A stretch of DNA of 39,087 nucleotides from Marinobacterium profundum (GCF_001528745.1 NZ_BCNS01000093.1:1-39087), one strand, 5' to 3'; shown: positions 17,898-26,912, counted from the first letter of the stretch. A program made the numbers and translations. Notes: generated by a model not told the origin, from the sequence alone.

Positions 17898-20501
17898 ATG
17901 GCTGATCTGCACGAATCGTTGCGCGATGATGTTCGAATGTTGGGGGACTGCCTGGGGCAGACCATTGAAACCCAGCTTGGCGAGGCTTTTCTGCAAAAGG
18001 TAGAACGTATCCGCAAGCTGGCCAAAGCCGGACGCCAGGAAGACAACAGTGAGTATCACGAACTGCTGAGCGCTCTGGGCGAACTGAGCGAGGATGAAGT
18101 GCTGCCGGTGGCCCGCGCCTTCACCCAGTTCCTGAATCTGGCCAATATTGCCGAAGAGCACCACCGTGTACGCCGGCGTCTGGAAGACAGTGGCAAGGAC
18201 GCCCCCGAGTCCCTTGGTCAGCTGTTTCGCCGCCTGAGCGATCGCGGTTTCAGTGTGCGCGAGATTGCCGATGGACTGGGAAAATTGAGTGTGGACCTGG
18301 TACTGACTGCCCACCCGACCGAAGTGAATCGCCGCACCCTGATTCACAAGTTTGATGATATTGCCGATTGTCTCAAGCGGCTGGATCGGGGCGAAAAGGT
18401 GCAGCATCGTCTGCGTGAACTCGTCAGCCAGATCTGGCATACCGACGAGATCCGCCAGCAGCGGCCGACCCCGGTAGAAGAGGCTAAATGGGGCTTTGCG
18501 GTGATCGAGAATTCCCTCTGGCAAGCTGTGCCCAAGTTCCTGCGAACCCTGGATGAGCAATTGCAGGAAGTGCTGGGCGAAGGTCTGCCACTGGATTGCT
18601 GTCCGGTGCGCTATTCCTCCTGGATGGGTGGAGACCGGGACGGTAACCCCAATGTGACCGCCAGGGTAACCCGCGAAGTGCTATTACTGTCTCGCTGGAT
18701 GGCGGCGGATCTGTATTACCGCGATATAGACCAGCTGCGTGCCGAGCTGTCGATGAGTCAGTGCAATGCCGAGCTGCGCGAACGAATCGGGGAGGTGCCT
18801 GAGCCCTACCGTGAACTGCTGGGTAACGTACGCGCGGCTCTGGGGCGGACCAAGGTGTGGATCAAGGCGCAGCTCGATGGTAATCCAGTGCCGGCCGAAG
18901 GCGTATTGATGCACGAAGATGAGCTGCTGCAGCCGTTGCTGCTGTGCCACAGATCCTTGCAGGATTGCGGCATGCAGATCATCGCCCAGGGGCGGCTGCA
19001 AGACATGATCAGGCGTATTGCCTGCTTTGGCATGACGCTGGTCAAACTGGATATTCGCCAGAATGCCGATCGTCACGCCGGCGTCTTTGATGAAATCACC
19101 GCGTTTTATGAGTTGGGCTGCTACAGCGACTGGGATGAAGCCCGTCGGCAGGAATTCCTGCTGGCTGAGCTGAGCAGCCGCCGCCCGCTGTTGCCAAGGG
19201 CCTGGCAGCCGTCGGCTCTGGTGCAGGAAGTGCTGGATACCTGCAAGGTGGTCGCCGCTTCAGAGGAGAACTCCCTTGGCAGCTATGTAATCTCCATGGC
19301 CAGCCAGCCCTCCGATGTGCTGGGTGTCATTCTGCTGCTGCAGGAAGCGGGCATCGGCCACAAGATGCGTGTGGTGCCATTGTTTGAAACCCTGTCGGAT
19401 CTACAGGGTGCCCATGGCTGTATCGATGCATTGCTGTCGCTCGACTGGTACCAGGATTATATTCAGGGCCAGCAGGAAGTCATGATTGGCTATTCGGATT
19501 CCGCCAAGGATGCCGGCCAGCTGGCCGCTGCCTGGGGGCAGTTCCAGGCCCAGGAAGAGCTGACCGCGGTTTGTCGTCGGCATCAGGTGCACCTGACCCT
19601 GTTCCACGGCCGTGGCGGTACTGTGGCCCGTGGCGGTGGCCCTAGCCATACCGCCATCCTGGCTCAGCCTCCAGGGTCAGTGGATCACGGCCTGCGGGTG
19701 ACCGAGCAGGGCGAGATGATTCGCTTCAAGTTCGGCATCCCCGAAATCGCCATCCGCAATATGGAGCTTTATACCGCCGCTGTGTTGCAGGCAACGCTGG
19801 ACCCGGTACCGGGACCCCAGCCGCAGTGGCGCAGTCAGATAGAGCGCATGGCCCTGCGGGGTCTGAAGGAATACCGTGCCGTGGTGCGGGAAGATGAGCA
19901 CTTTGTGCAGTACTTCCGTGCAGCGACACCTGAGCAGGAACTGGCCAAGTTGCCGTTGGGATCACGTCCGGCCAAGCGGCGTACCGATGGTGGTATCGAG
20001 AGCCTGCGTGCCATTCCCTGGATTTTCGCCTGGACCCAGACTCGTCTGATGCTGCCGGCCTGGCTGGGCTCGGACAGTGCCCTGCAGGAGGCGGTGGCGG
20101 ATCAGCTGCCGCTGTTGCACAGCATGTACCGTGACTGGCCGTTTTTCCGCGCCAATATCGACATGCTGGAGATGGTGCTGGCCAAGAGTGATCCGGATAT
20201 CGCGGCCTACTACGATGCGCGGCTGGTGTCTGAAGAACTGCGGGTGCTGGGTTCGAGTCTGCGCAGTCGCCTGCGTGACAGTGTAGAGCTGGTGAAGCAG
20301 ATCAAACAGCAGACACAGCTGCTGGCCGAGAATCCGGTGATCCGCCAGTCCATTGAGGTGCGCAATCCCTATATAGATCCGCTGCACTTTCTGCAGGCCG
20401 AACTGCTGCTACGTGACCGTACTCAGCCCGACAGTCGGCTGGAACGAGCGCTGATGGTGAGCATGTCCGGAATATCGGCGGGGATGCGCAATACTGGCTG
20501 A
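17898..20501 (+). CDS. ppc: Phosphoenolpyruvate carboxylase
   Basis: An 867-aa anaplerotic enzyme that forms oxaloacetate from PEP and bicarbonate (E. coli 883 aa). Catalytic His139 lies in VLTAHPTEVNRR. The substrate and metal region GYSDSAKDAGQLAA and the glycine loop FHGRGGTVARGGGPSH are intact, as are SWMGGDRDGNPNVT and the C-terminal RNPYIDPLHFLQAELL, ending in ISAGMRNTG, the conserved NTG tail. The ATG has agggagag upstream. It stands alone with its own terminator. Confidence 0.97.
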   Translation: MADLHESLRDDVRMLGDCLGQTIETQLGEAFLQKVERIRKLAKAGRQEDNSEYHELLSALGELSEDEVLPVARAFTQFLNLANIAEEHHRVRRRLEDSGKDAPESLGQLFRRLSDRGFSVREIADGLGKLSVDLVLTAHPTEVNRRTLIHKFDDIADCLKRLDRGEKVQHRLRELVSQIWHTDEIRQQRPTPVEEAKWGFAVIENSLWQAVPKFLRTLDEQLQEVLGEGLPLDCCPVRYSSWMGGDRDGNPNVTARVTREVLLLSRWMAADLYYRDIDQLRAELSMSQCNAELRERIGEVPEPYRELLGNVRAALGRTKVWIKAQLDGNPVPAEGVLMHEDELLQPLLLCHRSLQDCGMQIIAQGRLQDMIRRIACFGMTLVKLDIRQNADRHAGVFDEITAFYELGCYSDWDEARRQEFLLAELSSRRPLLPRAWQPSALVQEVLDTCKVVAASEENSLGSYVISMASQPSDVLGVILLLQEAGIGHKMRVVPLFETLSDLQGAHGCIDALLSLDWYQDYIQGQQEVMIGYSDSAKDAGQLAAAWGQFQAQEELTAVCRRHQVHLTLFHGRGGTVARGGGPSHTAILAQPPGSVDHGLRVTEQGEMIRFKFGIPEIAIRNMELYTAAVLQATLDPVPGPQPQWRSQIERMALRGLKEYRAVVREDEHFVQYFRAATPEQELAKLPLGSRPAKRRTDGGIESLRAIPWIFAWTQTRLMLPAWLGSDSALQEAVADQLPLLHSMYRDWPFFRANIDMLEMVLAKSDPDIAAYYDARLVSEELRVLGSSLRSRLRDSVELVKQIKQQTQLLAENPVIRQSIEVRNPYIDPLHFLQAELLLRDRTQPDSRLERALMVSMSGISAGMRNTG

Positions 20502-20519
20502 TTTTTGATCAGCCTGCAG

Positions 20520-20545
20520 GCGGGGTTGATGACAACCCCGCTTTT
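20520..20545 (+). terminator. Rho-independent terminator after ppc
   Basis: gcggggtt (20520-20527) and aaccccgc (20534-20541) form an 8-bp stem with a 6-nt loop, followed by tttt, 18 nt after the ppc stop. Confidence 0.85.
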
Positions 20546-21477
<932 letters not shown>

Positions 21478-21495
21478 TTCTGTGTCACCGCATAT

Positions 21496-21525
21496 AAAAG
21501 GCCGCTGATTTCAGCGGCCTTTTTG
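21496..21525 (+). terminator. Rho-independent terminator after adk
   Basis: aaaaggccgctga (21496-21508) and tcagcggcctttt (21511-21523) form a near-perfect stem with A and T tracts on either side, which makes it potentially bidirectional. It starts 19 nt after the adk stop. Confidence 0.9.
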
Positions 21526-21622
21526 TTGCCGGTTGCTTGTCGGTGCCTGATCGCAAAAGCTGCCTGGGCCCGGCCTTTAAGGTATTCTCGCCTTTGAGAC
21601 CAAAACGCTACGGAGCCCCTTG

Positions 21623-22090
21623 ATGCATCGGCGACTGTTTATTCGACGCTTGGGAGTCGCCGCGACTGCGCTGTTGCTGGCGCCGCTGCAAGCTCTGGCC
21701 AACTGGAACCGTCGGGCGTTCGAAAGCCCGGCCATTGATGCTGCGCTGACCGAAGCCTTTGGTCGCAGTGATACGGTTAGGGCGCTGGAGATTGAATTGA
21801 AGCTGCCCACCACGGCGCATCTGGGGGAGCTGGTACCGGTCATGGTGCTGACCCATCTGCCAAAAGTAACCCGTCTTGCGCTGCTGGTGCACGACAACCC
21901 CAGGCCGCTGGCGGCCCTGATTGAGTTCGGGCCCAATACCTTGCCAGAGCTTGCTGCACGCATTCGTTTATCCAAATCCAGTGAGGTTTCAGTCGTGCTG
22001 GAGTCTGATGGACAGCTGTTCCGAAACAGCCAGCCGGTGCAGATCGTACTGAGCGGCTGTGGCCCAGGCAGCGACGGGGCTGTATCTTGA
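21623..22090 (+). CDS. soxY: SoxY-like sulfur carrier protein, atypical C-terminus
   Basis: A 155-aa protein of the SoxY family, the periplasmic carrier that holds sulfur intermediates on a C-terminal cysteine arm in the Sox pathway. Residues 1-26 look like a Tat or Sec signal (HRRLFIRRLGVAATALLLAP, then LQALA). The core has AIDAALTEAFG, IELKLPTTAHLGELVPVMV and ALIEFGP. The C-terminus reads QIVLSGCGPGSDGAVS. Family members end in GGCGG, so here the cysteine (Cys146) is followed by a changed and longer tail. The ATG is chosen over a TTG one codon earlier because of the cggag site. No soxA, X, B or C is nearby. The 3' end is duplicated downstream. Confidence 0.8.
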   Translation: MHRRLFIRRLGVAATALLLAPLQALANWNRRAFESPAIDAALTEAFGRSDTVRALEIELKLPTTAHLGELVPVMVLTHLPKVTRLALLVHDNPRPLAALIEFGPNTLPELAARIRLSKSSEVSVVLESDGQLFRNSQPVQIVLSGCGPGSDGAVS

Positions 22091-22283
22091 ACACCGAGAC
22101 GTCGATCAAGGACAACATCACCAGGGTGCGGCTGTTTCTGAAACATGACATGGCGCTGCAGATAGCGCTGAGCGGCTGTGGCCCAAGCAATGCCAATGAC
22201 GAGGTTGCATCTTGAGAGTCGAGACTTCGATCAAGGATGACGTTATTACAGTGCGGCTGTTTCTGCAGCATGGGATGGCCGGG
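22040..22283 (+). repeat. Tandem duplication of the soxY end/soxZ start junction
   Basis: Unit A (22040-22158, 119 bp) and unit B (22159-22283, 125 bp) lie head to tail. Both begin with a cagat..ctgagcggctgtggccca block, the end of soxY with its Cys codon. Both continue through a cttga stop/start overlap into a gtcgagac-type block, then atcaagga and gtgcggctgtttctg, the start of soxZ. Unit B has a net 6-nt insertion near the tail codons. I estimate roughly three quarters identity by eye. Confidence 0.9.
22087..22215 (+). CDS. 42-codon SoxZ-N/SoxY-C chimeric mini-ORF
   Basis: A TTG start overlaps the soxY stop (TTGA), and the frame stays open for 42 codons to a TGA that overlaps the soxZ TTG in the same way. 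The first half, TETSIKDNITRVRLFLKHDM, mirrors the SoxZ N-terminus; the second, LQIALSGCGPSNANDEVAS, mirrors the SoxY C-terminus with its cysteine (residue 31). It arises from the tandem duplication. It has no stop codon inside despite sequence drift, and it keeps both stop/start overlaps, so it could carry ribosomes from soxY to soxZ. Whether the peptide is stable or functional is unknown. Confidence 0.5.
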   Translation: MNTETSIKDNITRVRLFLKHDMALQIALSGCGPSNANDEVAS

Positions 22284-22502
22284 CAGGCGGGCTGTGCGGC
22301 CGATGCGGTTGATGCCCTGTTCATTCGAGAGCTCAGTGTGCGTTACCGGGGCGAGAAGGTGTTTGGCGCTGCGCTCTCGCCGGCCATGTCGGCGGATCCC
22401 TTTGTGCGCTTTCGTTTTCTGGGCACCGGCGGGGGTAGCCTGGTGATCAGCTGGAATGACAGTCAGGGTGGGGGCGACACCTACAGCCATGAGATCGCCT
22501 GA
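22212..22502 (+). CDS. soxZ: SoxZ-like sulfur carrier subunit
   Basis: A 96-aa protein of the SoxZ family, the partner of SoxY in the SoxYZ carrier. Visible family features are the N-terminal beta strand VRLFLQHGMAGQAG (aligning with the HPMETG region), FIRELSVRYRGEKVFGAAL, SPAMSADPFVRFRF and the C-terminal LVISWNDSQGG. No signal peptide, as usual; SoxZ is exported with SoxY. The start is TTG, overlapping the stop of the preceding mini-ORF. Orphan soxYZ pairs without the rest of sox are known in several proteobacteria, where the role is less clear. Confidence 0.85.
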   Translation: MRVETSIKDDVITVRLFLQHGMAGQAGCAADAVDALFIRELSVRYRGEKVFGAALSPAMSADPFVRFRFLGTGGGSLVISWNDSQGGGDTYSHEIA

Positions 22503-22758
22503 CAGACGCTACAGTATCATCGGCAATTCTTAATTCTTCGCCGTTTCTGGCGTGCAATGACCCGGTTTTCTACTTCTGAGCGCAGGCCAAGCACCTTTTG
22601 TTATCGGGTCTCAGGTACAGGTCCTGCGGCGCTGGGTTTTTAGGCCCGAGTTGGGGATAATACGCGGCCGCGCGGCACCGGGTCCTATCAAGCCCAGGCA
22701 TCATGCATGATCTCCCTGGTGGCTGCGCCACGGCACATACGATTAACCCGAGCGGGAT
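22503..22758 (+). other. Intergenic region after soxZ
   Basis: No gene is seen between soxZ and the fold-back element. The 256 nt contain short palindromic pieces (for example catcatgcatgatc near 22700) but no clear terminator with a T run. Confidence 0.4.
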
Positions 22759-22927
22759 CTAGCAGCCTGTCGGACTTACCACTGATCTACTGCGGAAAAG
22801 CCGTTTTTGGTCATTTTTCGTCCTCTTTTTTGTTAAATAGAACCACTATTTGACTCAAAAGAGCTCAAAAACTGCCTCAAAACAGACTTTCCCTCGCTAC
22901 GATCGGCCAAGTCCGACAGGCTGCTAG
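22759..22927. mobile_element. 169-bp MITE-like fold-back element
   Basis: The ends are perfect 19-bp inverted repeats: ctagcagcctgtcggactt (22759-22777) and its complement (22909-22927). CTAG at each tip may be a 4-bp target duplication or part of the repeat. The two 82-nt arms align without gaps over their full length: identical at the tips, poor in the next 18 positions, and about two thirds identical toward the centre, where aaatag (22835-22840) and ctattt (22846-22851) meet around 22843. The element is too short to encode a transposase and is more AT-rich than its surroundings. Parent family not assigned. Confidence 0.75.
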
Positions 22928-22976
22928 GATCCTGCCCCGGCATCCCGGCTATTGGCCGGGTACAGGAGCATATCCA

Positions 22977-23720
22977 TTGGAAGACGAAATTCTGTTCGGT
23001 CAGCATGCGGTGCGTACGGCGCTGAAACGCGACTCCAAGCGCATCAAGCGTCTGCTGGTGCAGCAGGGCCGTAATGATGAGCGTATTCAGCAGGTGATCG
23101 ATCTGGCGGCGCCTGTGCATGTACGCCCCGAGCGGGTGAGCCGTCAGGAGCTGGATCGGCTGTCTGATGGCGGCGTGCATCAGGGGGTACTGGTACTCTG
23201 CGATCCGATTCTTTCCAAGGATGAGGCCTTTCTCGATCAGTTGCTCGATGGCCTCGAGGCCGCGCCCTTTTTGCTGGTGCTCGATGGCGTCACGGATCCC
23301 CACAACCTGGGGGCCTGTCTGCGCACCGCCGACGCCGCCGGAGTACAGGCGGTGATTGCGCCCAAAGACAAATCAGCGCCGCTGAATTCCACTGTCTCCA
23401 AGGTAGCCTGTGGTGCCGCTGAAGTAGTTCCCTATGTGCAGGTCACTAACCTGGCCCGCACGCTGCAGATGCTGCAGGAGCGCGGCATCTGGATTACCGG
23501 CACCGCCGGGGAAGCCGAGCAGCTGGTGTATGATGCCAGCCTCACAGGTCCGATGGCATTGATCATGGGCGCTGAAGGCAAGGGCATGCGCCGCCTGACC
23601 CGCGAACACTGTGATCACCTGGTCAAGATTCCAATGTCTGGTGAAGTCAGCAGCCTGAACGTTTCTGTGGCCGCAGGTGTCTGCCTGTTTGAAGCCGTAC
23701 GTCAGCGCAGACAGGCCTGA
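22977..23720 (+). CDS. rlmB: 23S rRNA (guanosine-2'-O-)-methyltransferase RlmB
   Basis: A 247-aa SpoU-family enzyme that methylates Gm2251 in the peptidyl-transferase loop of 23S rRNA. The N-terminal substrate-binding domain begins LFGQHAVRTALKRDSKRIK. The knotted SPOUT domain has motif 1 DPHNLGACLRTADAAGVQAV, motif 2 LIMGAEGKGMRRL and motif 3 VKIPMSGEVSSLNVSVAAGV. The start is TTG with aggag upstream, 50 nt after the fold-back element; the protein begins exactly where homologues do. In many relatives rlmB follows rnr, which is not here. Confidence 0.95.
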   Translation: MEDEILFGQHAVRTALKRDSKRIKRLLVQQGRNDERIQQVIDLAAPVHVRPERVSRQELDRLSDGGVHQGVLVLCDPILSKDEAFLDQLLDGLEAAPFLLVLDGVTDPHNLGACLRTADAAGVQAVIAPKDKSAPLNSTVSKVACGAAEVVPYVQVTNLARTLQMLQERGIWITGTAGEAEQLVYDASLTGPMALIMGAEGKGMRRLTREHCDHLVKIPMSGEVSSLNVSVAAGVCLFEAVRQRRQA

Positions 23721-23751
23721 GAGGCCGGCCTGGCGCCGCCAAGTGCACCGC

Positions 23752-24930
23752 TCAGTCCGGCATTTCGTGGCAGTGCTGGGCGATCATGGCGCCTTCATGG
23801 GTTGGAATTACCAGCACTTCTATGCGGCTGTTCGGGTGGCTGATCAGCGTATCTCCTGCAATGTTGGCTGCGGCGTCCAGCTCTACACCGAGCCACTTCA
23901 GGCGCTTGCCGATGCGGGCACGAATATCGGCATCGTTTTCACCCACTCCTCCGGTGAAAACGATGCGATCCAGACCTTCCATGGCAGCACCAAGACGGCC
24001 GGCCTCAAGTGCGGCGCGATAGCAGAACATGTCGATCGCAAACTCGGCCGCATCGGCGTCGCTGCGGTGTAGTTCGAGCATGTCTGAACTGATTCCCGAA
24101 ACTCCCAGCCAGCCACTTTCCCTGTTAAGTATCTGCTCCAGTGCATCCATATCCAGCCCATAGTGACGTTGCATGTACAGCAGCACGCCGGGGTCTATAT
24201 TGCCGCAACGGCTGCCCATGGGCAGGCCATCGACGGCGGTAAAGCCCATGCTGCTGGCCACCGAGCGGCCATCCTTTAGCGCGCACATGCTGGCACCGGA
24301 ACCAAAGTGACAGACCAGGCTGTGCCCGAGCCCCCGATCCTGTGCTGCCAGCTGGCGTTGAATGAACTCGTAGGACAGGCCGTGGAAGCCATAGCGCTGA
24401 ATCCCGTCCTGGGTAAAGCGGGCGGGGATTGCATACTGGCGCTCCAGGCTCGACTGGCCAGCGTGGAACATGGTATCAAAGCAGGCCACTTGCTCCAGCC
24501 CTGGCAGCCGTGCCCGGCACGCCTGGATAAGCTCTATGTTAAAAGGCTGATGCAGGGGCGCGAGTGGGCTGAGTTGATGCAGGGCGACAATCAGGTCGTC
24601 ATCAACCCTGACAGGGGCTGAAAACTGCTGTCCACCGTGCACAACACGGTGCCCCACCCTCTCGATGCTGCAGTCGGGCAGGTTCTCATCGATCCAGTCG
24701 AGCACCAGCGTCAATGCCATCAGGTGGCGCTGGTTTGAAGCGATGTGGCTAAAGTCGGGGTGAAGCAGGGCGAGCTCTTGCCCCCGGTCGCCGGTAATGG
24801 AGAGCTCCGGTGTACCCAGGGCATCGCCCAGCTTGAAACGGTAGCGCAGCTGGGGGACGCCGGCGCCAGGTTCATAGAGGCCGCACTTTAGGCTGGAGGA
24901 ACCGCCGTTAACCGCCAAAATACACTTCAT
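23752..24930 (-). CDS. ackA: Acetate kinase
   Basis: A 392-aa kinase of the acetokinase family (acetate plus ATP to acetyl phosphate). Family motifs are the N-terminal LAVNGGSSSLKCGLYE, then VGHRVVHGG, CFDTMFHAG, FGSGASMCALKDGRSVASSMGF-type phosphate loop residues, GLPMGSRCGNIDPG and the C-terminal FTGGVGENDADIRARIG. The loop reads FGSGAS and GSRCGNIDP where E. coli AckA has LGNGAS and GTRSGDIDP, a variant seen in other proteobacterial acetate/propionate kinases, so the acyl preference is not certain. It follows pta by 14 nt on the same strand, forming a pta-ackA operon. Confidence 0.93.
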   Translation of the reverse strand: MKCILAVNGGSSSLKCGLYEPGAGVPQLRYRFKLGDALGTPELSITGDRGQELALLHPDFSHIASNQRHLMALTLVLDWIDENLPDCSIERVGHRVVHGGQQFSAPVRVDDDLIVALHQLSPLAPLHQPFNIELIQACRARLPGLEQVACFDTMFHAGQSSLERQYAIPARFTQDGIQRYGFHGLSYEFIQRQLAAQDRGLGHSLVCHFGSGASMCALKDGRSVASSMGFTAVDGLPMGSRCGNIDPGVLLYMQRHYGLDMDALEQILNRESGWLGVSGISSDMLELHRSDADAAEFAIDMFCYRAALEAGRLGAAMEGLDRIVFTGGVGENDADIRARIGKRLKWLGVELDAAANIAGDTLISHPNSRIEVLVIPTHEGAMIAQHCHEMPD

Positions 24931-24944
24931 GAATCCACTGTTCC

Positions 24945-25895
24945 TTATCGCTTCAGGTTGAGAGCGTTGCGTTGATGCACAATATGGGAGGCAAGGGCAC
25001 AGGATGCCATGCGGGTCAGGGTATTGTCTGCGCGGCTGGTCAGTATGATCGGCACCCGGGCGCCGAGGGCGATGCCGGCGGACTCGGCATTGGCAAGGTA
25101 CACCAGCTGCTTGGCAATCATGTTGGCGGATTCAAGATCGGGCGCCAGCAATATATCGGCCTCTCCTGAAACCTCTGATTTTATGTGCTTGTCGAGCGCA
25201 GCCTGGCGTGAAATGGCATTGTCGAAAGCCAGTGGGCCGTCCAGTATGCCACCGCTTATCTGTCCTCGCTCAGCCATCTTGCACAGCGCAGCGGCGTCCA
25301 GTGTACTTTGCATGCTCGGGACTATTTTCTCGACCGCCGCCAGTATGGCAACGCGGGGGCTGGGGATCCCCAGAAGCTGGCAGAATTCGATGGCATTCTG
25401 CACTATGTCTCGCTTGATCGACAGATTCGGCGCTACATTGATGGCCGCATCGGTAATCACCAGTGGCTTGTGGTAGTTGGGAATATCAAACACAAACACA
25501 TGGCTGAGGCGGCGCTCGGTTCTGATGCCCAGGGTTTTGTGCAGCACGGCGCTCAACAGCTCGGAGGTGGCCTGAGCGCCTTTCATCAGCGCTTCGACGC
25601 GGCCCTGGTGCACCAGCTCGCAGGCCTTTTCGGCCGCGGCATGGCTATGGGGTACATGGATGATTTCAATCCCTGTCAGATCGAGCTCTTCCAGCTCTGC
25701 AAGGGCTCTGATGCGCTCCTCGGGCCCTATGAGTATCGGCTCGATCAAGCCCTCTGAGGAGGCGGACAGGGCGCCTGTCAGAGAGTTGTGATCAACCGGA
25801 TGTACCACCGCCGTGCGGATGGGTCTGGCCTGGCGGGCCTGCTGGATAAAAAACTCCAGCTGCTGCTGTGCGGGGGCCTGTTCAATTTTGATCAT
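24945..25895 (-). CDS. Short phosphate acetyl/butyryltransferase
   Basis: A 316-aa single-domain PTA/PTB family enzyme that exchanges acyl-CoA and acyl phosphate. Motifs include TAVVHPVDHNSLTGAL, EALMKGAQATSELLSAVL, then RRLSHVFVFDIPNYHKPLVI, TDAAINVAPNL and the C-terminal SAGIALGARVPIILTSRADN. It lacks the long N-terminal regulatory part of E. coli Pta (714 aa) and resembles the C-terminal half of the so-called bifunctional enoyl-CoA hydratase/phosphate acetyltransferase. With ackA downstream it would form an acyl-CoA to carboxylate ATP-yielding pair. Acetyl versus butyryl specificity cannot be read from sequence alone. Confidence 0.88.
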   Translation of the reverse strand: MIKIEQAPAQQQLEFFIQQARQARPIRTAVVHPVDHNSLTGALSASSEGLIEPILIGPEERIRALAELEELDLTGIEIIHVPHSHAAAEKACELVHQGRVEALMKGAQATSELLSAVLHKTLGIRTERRLSHVFVFDIPNYHKPLVITDAAINVAPNLSIKRDIVQNAIEFCQLLGIPSPRVAILAAVEKIVPSMQSTLDAAALCKMAERGQISGGILDGPLAFDNAISRQAALDKHIKSEVSGEADILLAPDLESANMIAKQLVYLANAESAGIALGARVPIILTSRADNTLTRMASCALASHIVHQRNALNLKR

Positions 25896-25991
25896 TCGAT
25901 GAGAGTCCTGTCGTTTTCCAGCAACTGGAAGATTCGATTATTATGCTGCAGATCAAAAAAGCCTAGCCTGATCTGGATCATATAGGAGGCT

Positions 25992-26912
25992 TTATGGGTG
26001 TGTCAGGACAGGGTGGGCGGAAAAGGGTTCCAGCAGTTTTTCCGCGCCCTGCAGCAGTGTTTCCGTCAGGCGCCGTGCCAGCGGTGTTTTCAGGTTCCAG
26101 ACGTGCCAGTAAAGCGGCACGGCCAGATAATTACCGGGGGCCAGATCGACCACCAGCCCCTTGGCCAGAAAAGGGCCGCTTTGCTGATCCGGCACCATGC
26201 CGGCACCAAAACCACGCACAATCAGATCGATAAAGGCATCGGGAGAGGGGACGCGGTGGCGCGGGAAGTCACCGGCTGCCAGACCATAAAAGTGCTCCAG
26301 ATAGCGGCAATGCAGTGCATCCTTGTGATTATATTCCACCGCCGGCGCCTGGCGCAGGCCTTCGGAAGTTACCTTGCCGCCGAGGTAATGCCTGATATAG
26401 GACGGTGCCACCAGGCAGCGATAGGGCATGACGCCCAGGGGAATGCAGTTGCAGCCCTGCATCGCCTGCGGGCTGGCGGTGATACAGCCAATGACTTCGC
26501 CGGTGCGCAGCAGGTGGTGGGTTTGATCCTGATCATCGACCTTTAGCTCCAGCAGGATTTTTTCCTGCTCCAGCAAGGGTTGCAGTGCTGGTAAAAACCA
26601 GCTGCTGAGGCTGTCGGCATTGAGCCCCAGGGGCAGGCGGGTAAAGCTGCTGTCTTCGCCATCATATACCTCCCTGAGCAGTTCCTTTTGCAGCAGGCTC
26701 ACCTGGCGATAGTGTTTGAGTACCTGTTGGCCCGCCGGTGTCGCCCGCACCGGGCTGGATCGGATCACCAGCGCCTGACCAAGGCGTTCTTCGAGCTGCT
26801 TTAGACGCTGTGACACCGCCGACTGGGTTATATGTAGCGAGGCGGCGGCGCGCTCGAAACTCTGTTCTTCGATCACGGCGGCCAGGGCCTGAATCTGTCG
26901 ATAATCCAGCAT
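25992..26912 (-). CDS. argP: LysR-family regulator ArgP
   Basis: A 306-aa LysR-type regulator. The N-terminal winged helix is clear (residues about 3-62: YRQIQALAAVIEEQSFERAA, then LHITQSAVSQRLKQLEERLG), followed by a periplasmic-binding-like effector domain. The N-terminus LDYRQIQALAAVIEEQSF is characteristic of ArgP (IciA), which activates the arginine exporter argO in response to arginine and lysine. It is divergent from argO, whereas in E. coli the two genes lie in the same direction. Regulation through the shared 126-nt region is likely. Confidence 0.9.
   Translation of the reverse strand: MLDYRQIQALAAVIEEQSFERAAASLHITQSAVSQRLKQLEERLGQALVIRSSPVRATPAGQQVLKHYRQVSLLQKELLREVYDGEDSSFTRLPLGLNADSLSSWFLPALQPLLEQEKILLELKVDDQDQTHHLLRTGEVIGCITASPQAMQGCNCIPLGVMPYRCLVAPSYIRHYLGGKVTSEGLRQAPAVEYNHKDALHCRYLEHFYGLAAGDFPRHRVPSPDAFIDLIVRGFGAGMVPDQQSGPFLAKGLVVDLAPGNYLAVPLYWHVWNLKTPLARRLTETLLQGAEKLLEPFSAHPVLTHP

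Noticed and set aside
21577-22490. Two minus-strand frames with repeated peptide segments opposite soxYZ
   Set aside because: The repeated peptides are caused by the tandem duplication of the plus-strand soxY-soxZ junction, not by a repeat protein.
22833-23303. Minus-strand frame starting in rlmB and ending in the fold-back element
   Set aside because: It is antisense to rlmB and has no family resemblance; it is not a transposase remnant that I can recognise.
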